Shown: positions 1 through 8,115, numbered from the stretch's first letter. The stretch is DNA of 34,008 bases from Phocaeicola sp. (GCA_020026175.1 JAHHQV010000025.1:1-34008), one strand, 5' to 3'. The notes: generated by a model not told the origin, from the sequence alone. Program-made: numbers and translations.

Positions 1-53
1 CTGTAACCGGCTGATCCGTAGTCAGCTACTCTATTCAGTTGAGCTACGCGGCC
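1..53 (-). tRNA. tRNA-Arg (anticodon ACG), 3' part outside window
   Basis: Reading the minus strand from position 53 gives a 7-nt acceptor 5' strand GGCCGCG (53-47), a D arm starting GCTC, and a 5-bp anticodon stem GCTGA/TCAGC (26-22 with 14-10). The 7-nt loop CTACGGA places the anticodon ACG at 19-17, which reads arginine CGN codons. The variable loop and the start of the T stem reach the window edge, so the 3' half is missing. A promoter of the Bacteroidota type lies about 20 nt upstream of the mature 5' end. Confidence 0.93.
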
Positions 54-75
54 ATGTCTCTTTGTTTAACGGGTG

Positions 76-107
76 CAAAGGTATGTAGTTTTTTTATATT
101 CTCCAAA
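76..107 (-). promoter_or_regulatory. Promoter of tRNA-Arg
   Basis: On the minus strand there is TTTG (107-104), then exactly 20 nt, then TACCTTTG (83-76), a perfect TAnnTTTG -7 element. The expected start near 69 lies a few bases before the tRNA 5' end at 53. Confidence 0.75.
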
Positions 108-171
108 TCTTTTCCCGTTTTTTTTCTGTTTGAATCAAAAAAAGTAGGAAAAACATCCATTACCAATTGTT

Positions 172-2475
172 TTATCTCATAAATTTCTCACCAAAAATCT
201 GCCAACCTAGAGAAATTCCGAAATTCCAGTCTTTTTTAGGTGAACTGTAATAATTGAGATAAGCACTCAAAGAACAGAAAGGGAATTTTAGAACCAGTGA
301 TAAATCACTCATATATTCAAATCCTCTGAATGCTTTTCCGTAATATGCTTTATTGTTTTCATTACACAATATAGGGAAAATAGGCAAAAATCCATATATA
401 CCGATTCTGGCATGTAATAATGGATTAATTTTGTATATAGGTATCACACCTGCTCCCACAAACTGGTTTGCCCTGAAAGATATATTGTAATTTATTTTGC
501 TATGCAGTGTAGGCGAGAATTCTCCAGCCTGTAGCATTGTGGCATTATAGTTATTGCTGAAGTTTCTCGATGAATAATATGCATCGAAATAAGAGCCTAG
601 AACGAATTTCTTCCCAAATTGATAGTATCTCTCCATTTCATAAGAGATTTGCAGCCAACTCTGTCGATATTTGAATTCTCCGTTATACGAGTCGGTTCCA
701 GTTCCCTGCTTATATTTTTCCACTCCAGAATACACATGTGCAGCCAACCGTTCTTTAGTACCGCTGAAAGCATAAAGTCTGCTGTCAAGCGTGTTTCCTT
801 CAAGAGCTACAGTACCTCCGAAGATAGAATAGTTGCTTTCATCTCTTACTGACTTGTTCAGATCGATTACCTTTTCCTGAAAATATTTGTCTCTCATTTC
901 GGCTACCCCTATACCGAATTCCGCTTTATGTTTGTTAAGGAAAGGCATGTTTACATATAGCTTTACAAAATTCTCTTCCTTCTTGTTTGATATAGGATTG
1001 TTTGAGAGACTGAAATTCTTTGTGTGCCACATGTAGTTGAACGATGACAATGATGCTACCAGACGATAAGAGGTAGGAATTTCTGTAGGCAAATCTATTC
1101 TTCCCGACAACTGCAGGTTGTTATATATCTGTCCCAGCTGTCCTTCCAGCGTAAATTCTTTCGAGAAGGAGCTTAGATTCTGATAAGATGCTCCAAGATA
1201 TATCTGATTGGCTCCGTTTGAGCCTACGTTTCCTCCTATTTTCACAAAAATATCTTCTGCCATCTTTACGTCAAGATGTAGTGTAAAGGTGTTGTCTTCG
1301 TAGTCATATTCGGCATGAGGTATCACTTCTGTTATCATATTGTCGCTGAGCAATCTGAAATACCCTTTACGGAGCTCTTCCATAGAGAACACTTCATCAT
1401 CCTTTGTATGAAACCCTTTTCTGATGTACTTTTTCTGTTGTTCGTTTGCCCCATGAATGACTATTTTTCTGAAATTCAGTTTCGGCATTTGCCTTTTGTA
1501 GTCTATACGTTTCTTTTCTAGTACCTTCAAGTTTACTCGTCTGTGTATCCTTTGTTTTATAGAGTCCATCATTTCTATAGTCTTTTTATATCCTATTTCA
1601 TGAAGTTCGTCATATCTGTCGAAATCCATGAGGCTTACGTCTGTATACTTGAATGTCATCAGTATCCCCAAAGAGTCGGGTATAGTATAGTCTGTTTTTT
1701 GCATTATCATGTTTTCCAGCTGGCTCATGATGTCTCCCTCTTTCGGCTTGCTTGGGTTTGAACTTACCACACTTCCTATTATGATGTCAGGATTAAAGTC
1801 TTTTATCATTGTAGATACAGGGAAGTTGTCGTATATACCGCCGTCGTACGCCAGTACAGAGTCAATCTGTATAGGCTTGAATACGGCAGGAAAACTCATC
1901 GAGGCCCTTACGGCGTCTCCTAAGTCTCCACTTTTCATTATTAGTGCCTGCTTGTTATACACATCCGAAGCCACACATCTGAACGGAACGAAAAGATTAT
2001 CGAAATTATTGTGGCATTTGGCATTGGCCTGTGCAAACAGGTCGACAAACACGATATTCATATGAATGGGGTCTACCATGCTTGAAGGAAGGAAATGTGT
2101 CTCTACTTTTTTCGACATCTTCATTTTCGAAAGGCGGACGTTCAGAAATTCAGGAGTAGGAGGGTTCATCTTGAAATAATACATATAGTTTTCTTCGATA
2201 CCCCCTGAGTACCATCTTTTGAAGTCGGGCGATTTCAGCAGTTTCTCCATGTCGTCGGGAGAGTATCCCATAGCATACATCGAGCCTACTATTGCTCCCA
2301 TAGAGGTTCCTGCAATATAGTCTATAGGTATGTTGTTTTCCTCCAAAGCGCGTATTATGCCTATATGGGTTATGCCCTTTGCACCGCCACCGCTCAATAC
2401 AAGGCCTACCTTTTGTGAATACGCACAATGAAACAGAAGAAATATGATAATAAATTGTGTTAGAAATCTTTTCAT
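172..2475 (-). CDS. Secreted patatin-like phospholipase with POTRA and outer-membrane beta-barrel
   Basis: A 767-aa protein, predicted to be an acyl hydrolase exported to the outer membrane. Residues 1-20 are a signal peptide ending AYS|Q. The patatin domain (about 22-310) has the oxyanion loop SGGGAKG (28-34), the nucleophile in GTSMG (Ser58), and the Asp of DGG (Asp211), so the catalytic dyad is intact. Residues about 332-405 resemble a POTRA unit. From about 410 to the end, alternating aromatic strands look like a BamA/TpsB-type 16-strand barrel. This order matches the PlpD-like (type Vd) architecture common in Bacteroidota. The reading frame opens upstream to 2562, but the start at 2475 is chosen because it begins the signal peptide and because a TAnnTTTG promoter lies at 2515-2508, downstream of the other Met. 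The substrate is not known. Confidence 0.9.
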   Translation of the reverse strand: MKRFLTQFIIIFLLFHCAYSQKVGLVLSGGGAKGITHIGIIRALEENNIPIDYIAGTSMGAIVGSMYAMGYSPDDMEKLLKSPDFKRWYSGGIEENYMYYFKMNPPTPEFLNVRLSKMKMSKKVETHFLPSSMVDPIHMNIVFVDLFAQANAKCHNNFDNLFVPFRCVASDVYNKQALIMKSGDLGDAVRASMSFPAVFKPIQIDSVLAYDGGIYDNFPVSTMIKDFNPDIIIGSVVSSNPSKPKEGDIMSQLENMIMQKTDYTIPDSLGILMTFKYTDVSLMDFDRYDELHEIGYKKTIEMMDSIKQRIHRRVNLKVLEKKRIDYKRQMPKLNFRKIVIHGANEQQKKYIRKGFHTKDDEVFSMEELRKGYFRLLSDNMITEVIPHAEYDYEDNTFTLHLDVKMAEDIFVKIGGNVGSNGANQIYLGASYQNLSSFSKEFTLEGQLGQIYNNLQLSGRIDLPTEIPTSYRLVASLSSFNYMWHTKNFSLSNNPISNKKEENFVKLYVNMPFLNKHKAEFGIGVAEMRDKYFQEKVIDLNKSVRDESNYSIFGGTVALEGNTLDSRLYAFSGTKERLAAHVYSGVEKYKQGTGTDSYNGEFKYRQSWLQISYEMERYYQFGKKFVLGSYFDAYYSSRNFSNNYNATMLQAGEFSPTLHSKINYNISFRANQFVGAGVIPIYKINPLLHARIGIYGFLPIFPILCNENNKAYYGKAFRGFEYMSDLSLVLKFPFCSLSAYLNYYSSPKKDWNFGISLGWQIFGEKFMR

Positions 2476-2507
2476 AAATAGAGAAACAATTATATTAAAT
2501 TCTTTAT

Positions 2508-2537
2508 CAAAGGTAGTAAAAAATAGTTTAGGGCAAT
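2508..2537 (-). promoter_or_regulatory. Promoter of the patatin gene
   Basis: TACCTTTG at 2515-2508 (minus) is a perfect -7 element. An ATTG at 2537-2534, 18 nt upstream, is an imperfect -33. The expected leader is about 25 nt to the ATG at 2475, which rules out the longer reading frame. Confidence 0.55.
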
Positions 2538-2560
2538 AAAAAAAACATACGAAATAATAC

Positions 2561-2601
2561 AAAAAAAGGTGATACTTGGCACATTAGTACAAAGTATCAC
2601 C
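2561..2601 (-). terminator. Intrinsic terminator after htpG
   Basis: A 10-bp perfect stem GGTGATACTT/AAGTATCACC (2568-2577 with 2592-2601) is followed on the minus strand by seven T (2567-2561), 37 bp past the htpG stop. Confidence 0.85.
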
Positions 2602-2637
2602 CTATTGTATATATATATATACTTATAATATCGGCTG

Positions 2638-4683
2638 TCAAATCATGTCGATGCTTCTCTTCACGAAGTTTGTAAGTGCTTCACCCTTCAGCATGCCGTT
2701 CTGCAGCAGTGCCAGGTCTATAAGTTGATGTACAACCTTGTTTCCTGCGGCATACTCATTCAAGATTGTATCTTTCTGAGTCTTCTGGTCTTCAAGTTTC
2801 TTTTCTACATCAATCAGTTCATCTTTTTCGTTTGTAGGTATTTCTTCGTCCTTCTTTCCTGCATGAACTTTTTCCAGCTCGTTCTTTCTGAGGTTAAGGA
2901 TAGCAGTTTCCGATTCTACAGGAACCAGTTTTTCGGCACAAGAAGATTCGGCATCATCCAGCACCTGCTTTATAAGTTTGTGGTCGCTGTTCAGCACAAG
3001 ATTGAACATGTCAGGCATTTCCCCATAGAAGCTCATGCCAGGCTGAATGTTTGCCATTTCCTTCATACGGCGCATATATTCTGCCTGAGTTATTACAATA
3101 GGAGCCGAATTTTCGCCCATAGCCTGAGTCTCTACATGGAATTCGGTTCTTGTCATCTTAGGCAGCTGACCGTTGAATACAGATGCAAGCAGGCTTCTCT
3201 TGTCTTCTTTCAGTTCTTCGCCCTTCTGTTCTTCTTTTACTATAAGGCGGTCTACCACATCACTGTCCACACGTGTGAAATGAGTTTTTTCCAGTTTCTG
3301 TTCCAACATGTTTATCATTGGCACATCAAGCTGTCCGTCCATCATAAGCACGTTGTATCCCTTGCTTGTAGCTGCATCTATGTATGCAAACTGTTCGTCA
3401 TGATTGTTGGCATACAGGTAAACCAGTTTTCCGTCCTTGTCTGTCTGGTTGCCTTCAGTCAATGTCTTATATTCTTCCTGAGTATAATACTTGTTGTCAG
3501 TATCCTTGAACAGGCAGAATTTTGAAACCTTTTCGTAGAAGTCTTCTTGTGTAAGCATGCCGTAGTTGATGAAAATCTTCAAGTCATCCCATTTTGATTC
3601 AAATTCAGTACGGTCATTCTTGAATATAGACTGCAATCTGTCTGCCACCTTTTTGGTGATGTATGTAGAGATTTTCTTTACGTTTGAGTCGCTCTGAAGA
3701 TAAGAACGTGACACGTTGAGAGGTATGTCAGGAGAGTCAATGACACCATGTAGCAATGTGAGGAAGTCTGGTACGATACCTTCTACAGAGTCTGTTACAT
3801 ATACCTGGTTGCAGTACAACTGTATTTTGTTTTTCTGCAGGTCGATGTTGCTCTTTATCTTAGGGAAATAAAGCACGCCTGTCAGATTGAACGGGAAGTC
3901 TACGTTCAGATGAATCCAGAACAAAGGTTCGTCCGACATAGGGTAGAGGTTGCGGTAGAAGTTCTTGTAGTCCTCATCCTTCAGTTCGCTAGGTTTCTTT
4001 GTCCATATAGGGCAAGTGTCGTTTACTATATTGTCTTCTTCGGTTTCAACCTGTTTCCCGTCCTTCCATTCCTTCTTCTTGCCGAAGGCTACAGGCACTG
4101 CCAAGAAACGGCAATACTTGTTCATAAGTCCCTGCAAGCGGCTTTCTTCCAAAAATTCCTTGCAGTCATCATCTATATGAAGTATGATGTCTGTACCGCG
4201 TCCGGCTTTTTCTGTCTGTTCCAGAGTAAATTCGGGGCTACCGTCGCATGTCCATCTCATAGCAGGAGCATCTTCCTTGTATGATTTAGTCACGATTTCC
4301 ACTTTCTTTGCCACCATAAAGGCCGAGTAGAAACCAAGTCCGAAGTGTCCGATTATGGCATTCGCATCATCCTTGTATTTTTCGAGGAAGTCGTTTGCAC
4401 CCGAAAATGCAATCTGGTTGATATATTTTTCTATTTCGTCGGCAGTAAGTCCGATACCGTGGTCTGAAATTACAATAGTATCATTTTCGGCTTTCACCCT
4501 TACAGTAAGGTCGCCCAGTTCGCCCTTGAAATCTCCCTTAGAAGAAAGAGTCTTCAGTTTCTGAGTGGCATCCACTGCATTCGATACAAGTTCACGAAGA
4601 AATATTTCATGATCGCTATATAAGAATTTTTTGATAATAGGGAAAATGTTTTCTGTTGTAACCCCAATATTTCCTTTTTGCAT
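2638..4683 (-). CDS. htpG: Molecular chaperone HtpG (Hsp90)
   Basis: A 681-aa cytosolic ATP-dependent chaperone. The N-terminal GHKL ATPase fold shows all nucleotide-site motifs: ELVSNAVDA with Glu31 and Asn35, DHGIGL at about 74-79, and the lid glycines GHFGLGF at 112-118. The middle domain follows, with conserved text such as FPFNLTGVLYFPK and a catalytic-loop Arg in SRSYLQSDS. The C-terminal dimerisation region follows. It is longer than the 624-residue E. coli protein, as is usual in Bacteroidota. It ends in an intrinsic terminator and stands alone. Upstream, instead of the usual TAnnTTTG promoter, there is a sigma-54-like element at 4747-4731. Identity is certain; heat-shock regulation is inferred. 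Confidence 0.98.
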   Translation of the reverse strand: MQKGNIGVTTENIFPIIKKFLYSDHEIFLRELVSNAVDATQKLKTLSSKGDFKGELGDLTVRVKAENDTIVISDHGIGLTADEIEKYINQIAFSGANDFLEKYKDDANAIIGHFGLGFYSAFMVAKKVEIVTKSYKEDAPAMRWTCDGSPEFTLEQTEKAGRGTDIILHIDDDCKEFLEESRLQGLMNKYCRFLAVPVAFGKKKEWKDGKQVETEEDNIVNDTCPIWTKKPSELKDEDYKNFYRNLYPMSDEPLFWIHLNVDFPFNLTGVLYFPKIKSNIDLQKNKIQLYCNQVYVTDSVEGIVPDFLTLLHGVIDSPDIPLNVSRSYLQSDSNVKKISTYITKKVADRLQSIFKNDRTEFESKWDDLKIFINYGMLTQEDFYEKVSKFCLFKDTDNKYYTQEEYKTLTEGNQTDKDGKLVYLYANNHDEQFAYIDAATSKGYNVLMMDGQLDVPMINMLEQKLEKTHFTRVDSDVVDRLIVKEEQKGEELKEDKRSLLASVFNGQLPKMTRTEFHVETQAMGENSAPIVITQAEYMRRMKEMANIQPGMSFYGEMPDMFNLVLNSDHKLIKQVLDDAESSCAEKLVPVESETAILNLRKNELEKVHAGKKDEEIPTNEKDELIDVEKKLEDQKTQKDTILNEYAAGNKVVHQLIDLALLQNGMLKGEALTNFVKRSIDMI

Positions 4684-4730
4684 ATCTTTAGATTTTTAGT
4701 GTTTATCAATATAAATGTCGGATAGATAGA

Positions 4731-4747
4731 TACAAGTATTGTGCCAA
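4731..4747 (-). promoter_or_regulatory. TTGGCAC-N5-TTGTA element upstream of htpG (sigma-54-like -24/-12)
   Basis: The minus strand reads TTGGCACAATACTTGTA from 4747 to 4731. It matches the sigma-54 consensus TTGGCACRN4TTGCW except for T in place of C in the -12 GC, with the correct 10 nt between the dinucleotides. A start near 4720 would leave a leader of about 37 nt to the ATG at 4683. No TAnnTTTG element was found for this gene. The clpC upstream region has a near-identical copy. Confidence 0.45.
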
Positions 4748-4793
4748 AACCCGTTTCTGACATATTGGCAGTCTTGCGTATGCAATAAATACA

Positions 4794-4840
4794 GAAACGG
4801 CTTATGAGGATAAATATGATATATCCCCATAAGCCGTTTC
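4794..4840 (-). terminator. Terminator hairpin of the clpC-lipoprotein operon
   Basis: A 19-bp inverted repeat (4794-4812 with 4822-4840, 18 of 19 paired, 9-nt loop) lies 26 bp after the lipoprotein stop. On the minus strand it is followed by the T-rich tract TGTATTTATT. There is only a weak U run, so a Rho-independent function is likely rather than certain. The arm near 4792-4800 can also pair with 4751-4759. Confidence 0.65.
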
Positions 4841-4866
4841 AGCTTTCTGTCTATCCTGAGCCGTTA

Positions 4867-5220
4867 TCAGTCTTCGTTCAAGCCTTCCATAAAGCCTTCA
4901 AGTGCTTTTCCGGCCTTGTCCATATTTTTCTTTATAGAACTACCGCTTTTCTTGATCATAGTAGAGGCGTATTTCCCTTTTATTTTGGCTATTTCCTTCA
5001 CCTCTTCAGGTGTAAGGTCCTCATATTCGTCAAGCTTTTTACTCATTTCCGAAAATTCTTCACTGATTTTATCTATCTGTTCGTCAGTGAATTCTTCGCT
5101 TTCATTGCTCAAGTCTTCTACAAACTCCCTCAGATCTTCTATCCTGTCAGACTTACTTTGGCATGACACACATCCCAGCGAGAAGACTGCGAATGTAAAA
5201 ATGTAAAAATATTTTCTCAT
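4867..5220 (-). CDS. Small predicted lipoprotein, function unknown
   Basis: A 117-aa protein with a short hydrophobic N-terminal signal (residues about 4-16) followed by Cys17 in SLGC and Cys20 in VSC. One of these is the probable lipidation site, giving a lipoprotein of the cell envelope. The mature part is highly charged and helical, with acidic stretches (about 25-70) that look like a short coiled coil and a basic KKSGSSIKKNMDKAGKAL segment near the C-terminus. No family was recognised. It starts 17 bp after clpC on the same strand, with no promoter in the gap, so it is very likely the second gene of the clpC operon. A role in envelope stress would fit the context but is only inference. 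Confidence 0.75.
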   Translation of the reverse strand: MRKYFYIFTFAVFSLGCVSCQSKSDRIEDLREFVEDLSNESEEFTDEQIDKISEEFSEMSKKLDEYEDLTPEEVKEIAKIKGKYASTMIKKSGSSIKKNMDKAGKALEGFMEGLNED

Positions 5221-5237
5221 AATAATTATATATTTGA

Positions 5238-7796
5238 TTATTTCAATCTGTTTACTTCTATCTCTGTGTTATCATTGTTGACACCTATCTCTATGCCACA
5301 TCCGTAATCAAGTTCGTTGTCCATAAGAAATTCTGCCAGTTTGTCTTCTATTTTTGCCTGGATAGCACGTTTGATAGGACGGGCTCCGTAATGCACGTCT
5401 TCTCCCTTCTGTGCGATGAACATCTTGGCAGCATCGGATATGCAAAGCTTGTATCCCATATTTTCCACTCTGGCCACAAGTCCGGCAAGTTCTATGTCGG
5501 TTATTCTCATCAGAGCATCGATGTCGAGCTGATGGAAAGGTATTATTTCGTCTATACGGTTGATGAATTCCGGTGCAAAAGTCTTTTCCAATGCTTTTTT
5601 CACTATAGTTTCGGCATTTGCTGAGTCTTCTTTTACTGTTGCGTTGAAGCCTATGCCACGTCCGAAGTCTTTTACCTGACGGCTTCCCACGTTTGATGTC
5701 ATTATAATCACCGTGTTCTTGAAGTCTACAGTTCTGCCCGAGTTGTCGGTAAGGCGTCCCTCGTCCATAATCTGAAGAAGAAAGTTGAACACGTCGGGAT
5801 GTGCCTTTTCTATTTCGTCAAGCAGCACGATGGAGTAGGGCTTGCGTCTCACCTTTTCCGTCAGCTGTCCACCATCGTCGTATCCTACATATCCTGGAGG
5901 CGCACCTACCATGCGCGACACAGTGTATTTGTCCATATATTCGCTCATGTCTATTCGGATAAGCGAATCCTTGCTGCCGAACAGTTCTTCGGCCAATGCC
6001 TTTGCCAGATGGGTTTTTCCCACGCCAGTAGGTCCTGTGAAAAGGAAAGTACCTATAGGCTTGTTTGGGTCTTTCAGTCCTGTACGGCTTCGTTTTATGG
6101 CTCTCACCAGTGTGTCTACAGCCTTGTCCTGACCTACAACTTTAGATGAAAGTGCTTCTTTCATCATCTTCAGTTTTCCGGTTTCGGAGTCGCCTATTTT
6201 GCTTGCAGGCACTCCCGACATCATTGACACCACTTCTTCTATCTGTACCTTGTCTACTGTCTCGCGGTTTTCCTTCATCTTGTCCAGCCAAGCCTCCTTC
6301 ATGTTTTCCAGCTGTATTTGCAGAGCCTTTTCCTTGTCTCTGAGGTTTGCTGCCATTTCAAAGTTCTGCAGGCTGATGGCCTCGTTCTTATTCTTGTTGG
6401 CTTCTGCTATAAGCAGTTCCTGGTCCTCTATTTCTTTAGGCACTGATATGTTGCCGAGGTGTACTCTTGAGCCGGCCTCGTCAAGTGCATCAATAGCCTT
6501 GTCGGGGAAGGAGCGGTCTGTGATGTATCTTTCTGTTAGCTGTACGCATGCCTTTATGGCATCTTCCGTATATTCCACATTATGAAATTCCTCGTATTGC
6601 TCTTTGATGTTCATCAGTATCTGCAAGGTTTCTTCGGATGTAGAAGGCTCTATCATCACCTTCTGGAATCGTCTTTCCATTGCACCGTCCTTTTCGATAG
6701 ACTTTCTGTATTCGTCGAGTGTAGTTGCACCTATACACTGTAATTCACCTCTGGCAAGGGCTGGCTTTAGTATGTTTGCCGCATCCATTGAACCGGCAGC
6801 AGATCCTGCCCCTATGATGGTGTGAATCTCGTCGATGAAGAGTATCACATCGGGGTTTTGCTTCACTTCCTTTATGACTCCCAGTATTCTCTCTTCAAAT
6901 TCTCCCCTGTATTTTGTTCCGGCTACAAGTGCCGTAAGGTCGAGCATGATAATCTTCTTGTCAAACAGTATGCGCGATACCTTCTTTTGTGCTATCCTTG
7001 TAGCAAGACCTTCTACCACTGCCGATTTTCCTACGCCAGGTTCGCCTATAAGTACAGGATTGTTTTTCTTTTTTCGGCTTAGTATCTGTGCTATACGCTC
7101 TGTTTCCTTTTCTCTGCCCACAATCCTGTCCAGTTTCCCTTCGGCTGCTGCTGCCGTGAGGTCTGTCCCGTACTTGTCTAGCAGCAACAACTTTCCGTCA
7201 TGCTGTTTTTTTGTCTGTGCGGCAGATTCTGCCCGGTTTTGTGACGGTTTGTCATGCTCGGGGCGTGAATACCCCGATTTTCTGCCAATTCCATCATCTT
7301 CGTACTCGTCTTCGTCAAAGCTCATGCCCGACGAAGGCAGAGCCTGTGAAGAATAGTCCGATAATCTGTTCTTGATTTTCTGATAAGTTATGTTGTTGCT
7401 TTCAAGAACTTCCGCTGCTTTATTGTTTGTCTCTTTCATAATTCCTAATAAAATGTGTTCAGTATCCATCGAGTCCTTTTCGTCAAGTTTCGATTCCAGA
7501 TAGCTGAGCTTTAGTATTCTTGTTGTCTGTTCGTTGAAATATAGGTTTCTAATTTCTGTCTTTTGTCTTGATACATGGTCTTCATCGTTCTTCATTAGCT
7601 CTTCAACGTCTCTTCTTATCTTTCTGAGATTTCCATACAGAGACATTATAGTTTGGGCAGCCTTGTTGTTCTCGGCTCTTATTATGCCTAGAAGAAGATG
7701 CTCCGGGCAAATACTGTCGGCTTCTGTCCGTGCCGCCTCCTCTTTACTGTATCTTATCACTTCGGCGGCCTCTTTTGTGTATGAAATGCTGTTCAT
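5238..7796 (-). CDS. clpC: ATP-dependent Clp protease ATPase subunit ClpC
   Basis: An 852-aa Hsp100 unfoldase. Two Clp-N repeats (about 2-70 and 80-148) are followed by an acidic, low-complexity linker (about 155-200). The first AAA+ domain has Walker A GEPGVGKS (251-258) and Walker B LFIDE (319-323). A UVR-type coiled-coil (about 470-505) is the mark of ClpC rather than ClpA. The second AAA+ domain has Walker A GPTGVGKT (588-595), Walker B VLLDE (657-661) and pore loop GYVGYDDGG. The loop IGF (715-717) in the second module is the usual ClpP-docking tripeptide, so it should feed substrates to ClpP. It heads a two-gene operon with a small lipoprotein and is divergent from gyrA across a 399-bp spacer. 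No mcsAB or ctsR genes are beside it. Confidence 0.97.
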   Translation of the reverse strand: MNSISYTKEAAEVIRYSKEEAARTEADSICPEHLLLGIIRAENNKAAQTIMSLYGNLRKIRRDVEELMKNDEDHVSRQKTEIRNLYFNEQTTRILKLSYLESKLDEKDSMDTEHILLGIMKETNNKAAEVLESNNITYQKIKNRLSDYSSQALPSSGMSFDEDEYEDDGIGRKSGYSRPEHDKPSQNRAESAAQTKKQHDGKLLLLDKYGTDLTAAAAEGKLDRIVGREKETERIAQILSRKKKNNPVLIGEPGVGKSAVVEGLATRIAQKKVSRILFDKKIIMLDLTALVAGTKYRGEFEERILGVIKEVKQNPDVILFIDEIHTIIGAGSAAGSMDAANILKPALARGELQCIGATTLDEYRKSIEKDGAMERRFQKVMIEPSTSEETLQILMNIKEQYEEFHNVEYTEDAIKACVQLTERYITDRSFPDKAIDALDEAGSRVHLGNISVPKEIEDQELLIAEANKNKNEAISLQNFEMAANLRDKEKALQIQLENMKEAWLDKMKENRETVDKVQIEEVVSMMSGVPASKIGDSETGKLKMMKEALSSKVVGQDKAVDTLVRAIKRSRTGLKDPNKPIGTFLFTGPTGVGKTHLAKALAEELFGSKDSLIRIDMSEYMDKYTVSRMVGAPPGYVGYDDGGQLTEKVRRKPYSIVLLDEIEKAHPDVFNFLLQIMDEGRLTDNSGRTVDFKNTVIIMTSNVGSRQVKDFGRGIGFNATVKEDSANAETIVKKALEKTFAPEFINRIDEIIPFHQLDIDALMRITDIELAGLVARVENMGYKLCISDAAKMFIAQKGEDVHYGARPIKRAIQAKIEDKLAEFLMDNELDYGCGIEIGVNNDNTEIEVNRLK

Positions 7797-7846
7797 TATA
7801 TAAATAATGTGATTGTTCTATATTATAACTGCCTATAAATTTAAAC

Positions 7847-7908
7847 AAAACGACTTGTCGCTTTGTTTAAAACGCTTGGTCGCTTTCATGATAACGCCCA
7901 GTCGTTTT
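7847..7908. repeat. Three 18-bp repeats on a 22-bp period upstream of clpC
   Basis: The units are AAAACGACTTGTCGCTTT (7847-7864), AAAACGCTTGGTCGCTTT (7869-7886) and ATAACGCCCAGTCGTTTT (7891-7908). They share AACG-N4/5-GTCG-TTT and repeat every 22 bp, about two helical turns. The first has a perfect CGAC/GTCG dyad. They lie 51-112 bp before the clpC start, so they could be an operator array or part of its leader. Confidence 0.75.
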
Positions 7909-7979
7909 AGCGATGTCCGGCAGGCTGGTTTCGCGCGCCAGACTGTAGTTCTGCAAATTTGGACAATATGTATATAATC

Positions 7980-7996
7980 TACAAATATCATGCCAA
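7980..7996 (-). promoter_or_regulatory. TTGGCAT-N5-TTGTA element upstream of clpC (sigma-54-like)
   Basis: The minus strand reads TTGGCATGATATTTGTA, identical at 14 of 17 positions to the htpG element, with the same GG-N10-GT spacing. A start near 7968 would give clpC a leader of about 170 nt containing the three 22-bp-spaced repeats. Confidence 0.4.
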
Positions 7997-8115
7997 TAAT
8001 ACGTTATTTTTTAGTATAATTGGCAAATAAATAGCAAATTGCGCTCATATATGATTTTCAATGTATCGATAAATAATAAAAATGTCGGTTTTTGTACAGT
8101 TTTTTGATTGAAAAG

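Noticed and set aside
2476..2562. 29-residue N-terminal extension of the patatin protein
   Set aside because: It would bury the signal peptide, and the promoter -7 box (2515-2508) lies within it.
2575..2591. TTGGCAC on the plus strand inside the htpG terminator loop
   Set aside because: It resembles the -24 box but has no TTGC/TTGT at the right distance and sits in a hairpin loop between genes.
7822..7850. TTTTGT-N17-TATAAT on the minus strand, resembling an E. coli sigma-70 promoter for clpC
   Set aside because: The main sigma factor of Bacteroidota does not use this consensus, and the region is AT-rich. It could still be a start site if the sigma-54-like element is wrong.
7847..7908. Possible CRISPR array
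   Set aside because: Spacers would be only 4 bp long and there are no cas genes; these are short tandem sites, not CRISPR.
8020..8036. TTGGCA-N8-AGCA facing gyrA as a third sigma-54-like site
   Set aside because: The spacing is right but the -12 half (TAGCA) is poor, and AT-rich DNA gives such matches easily.
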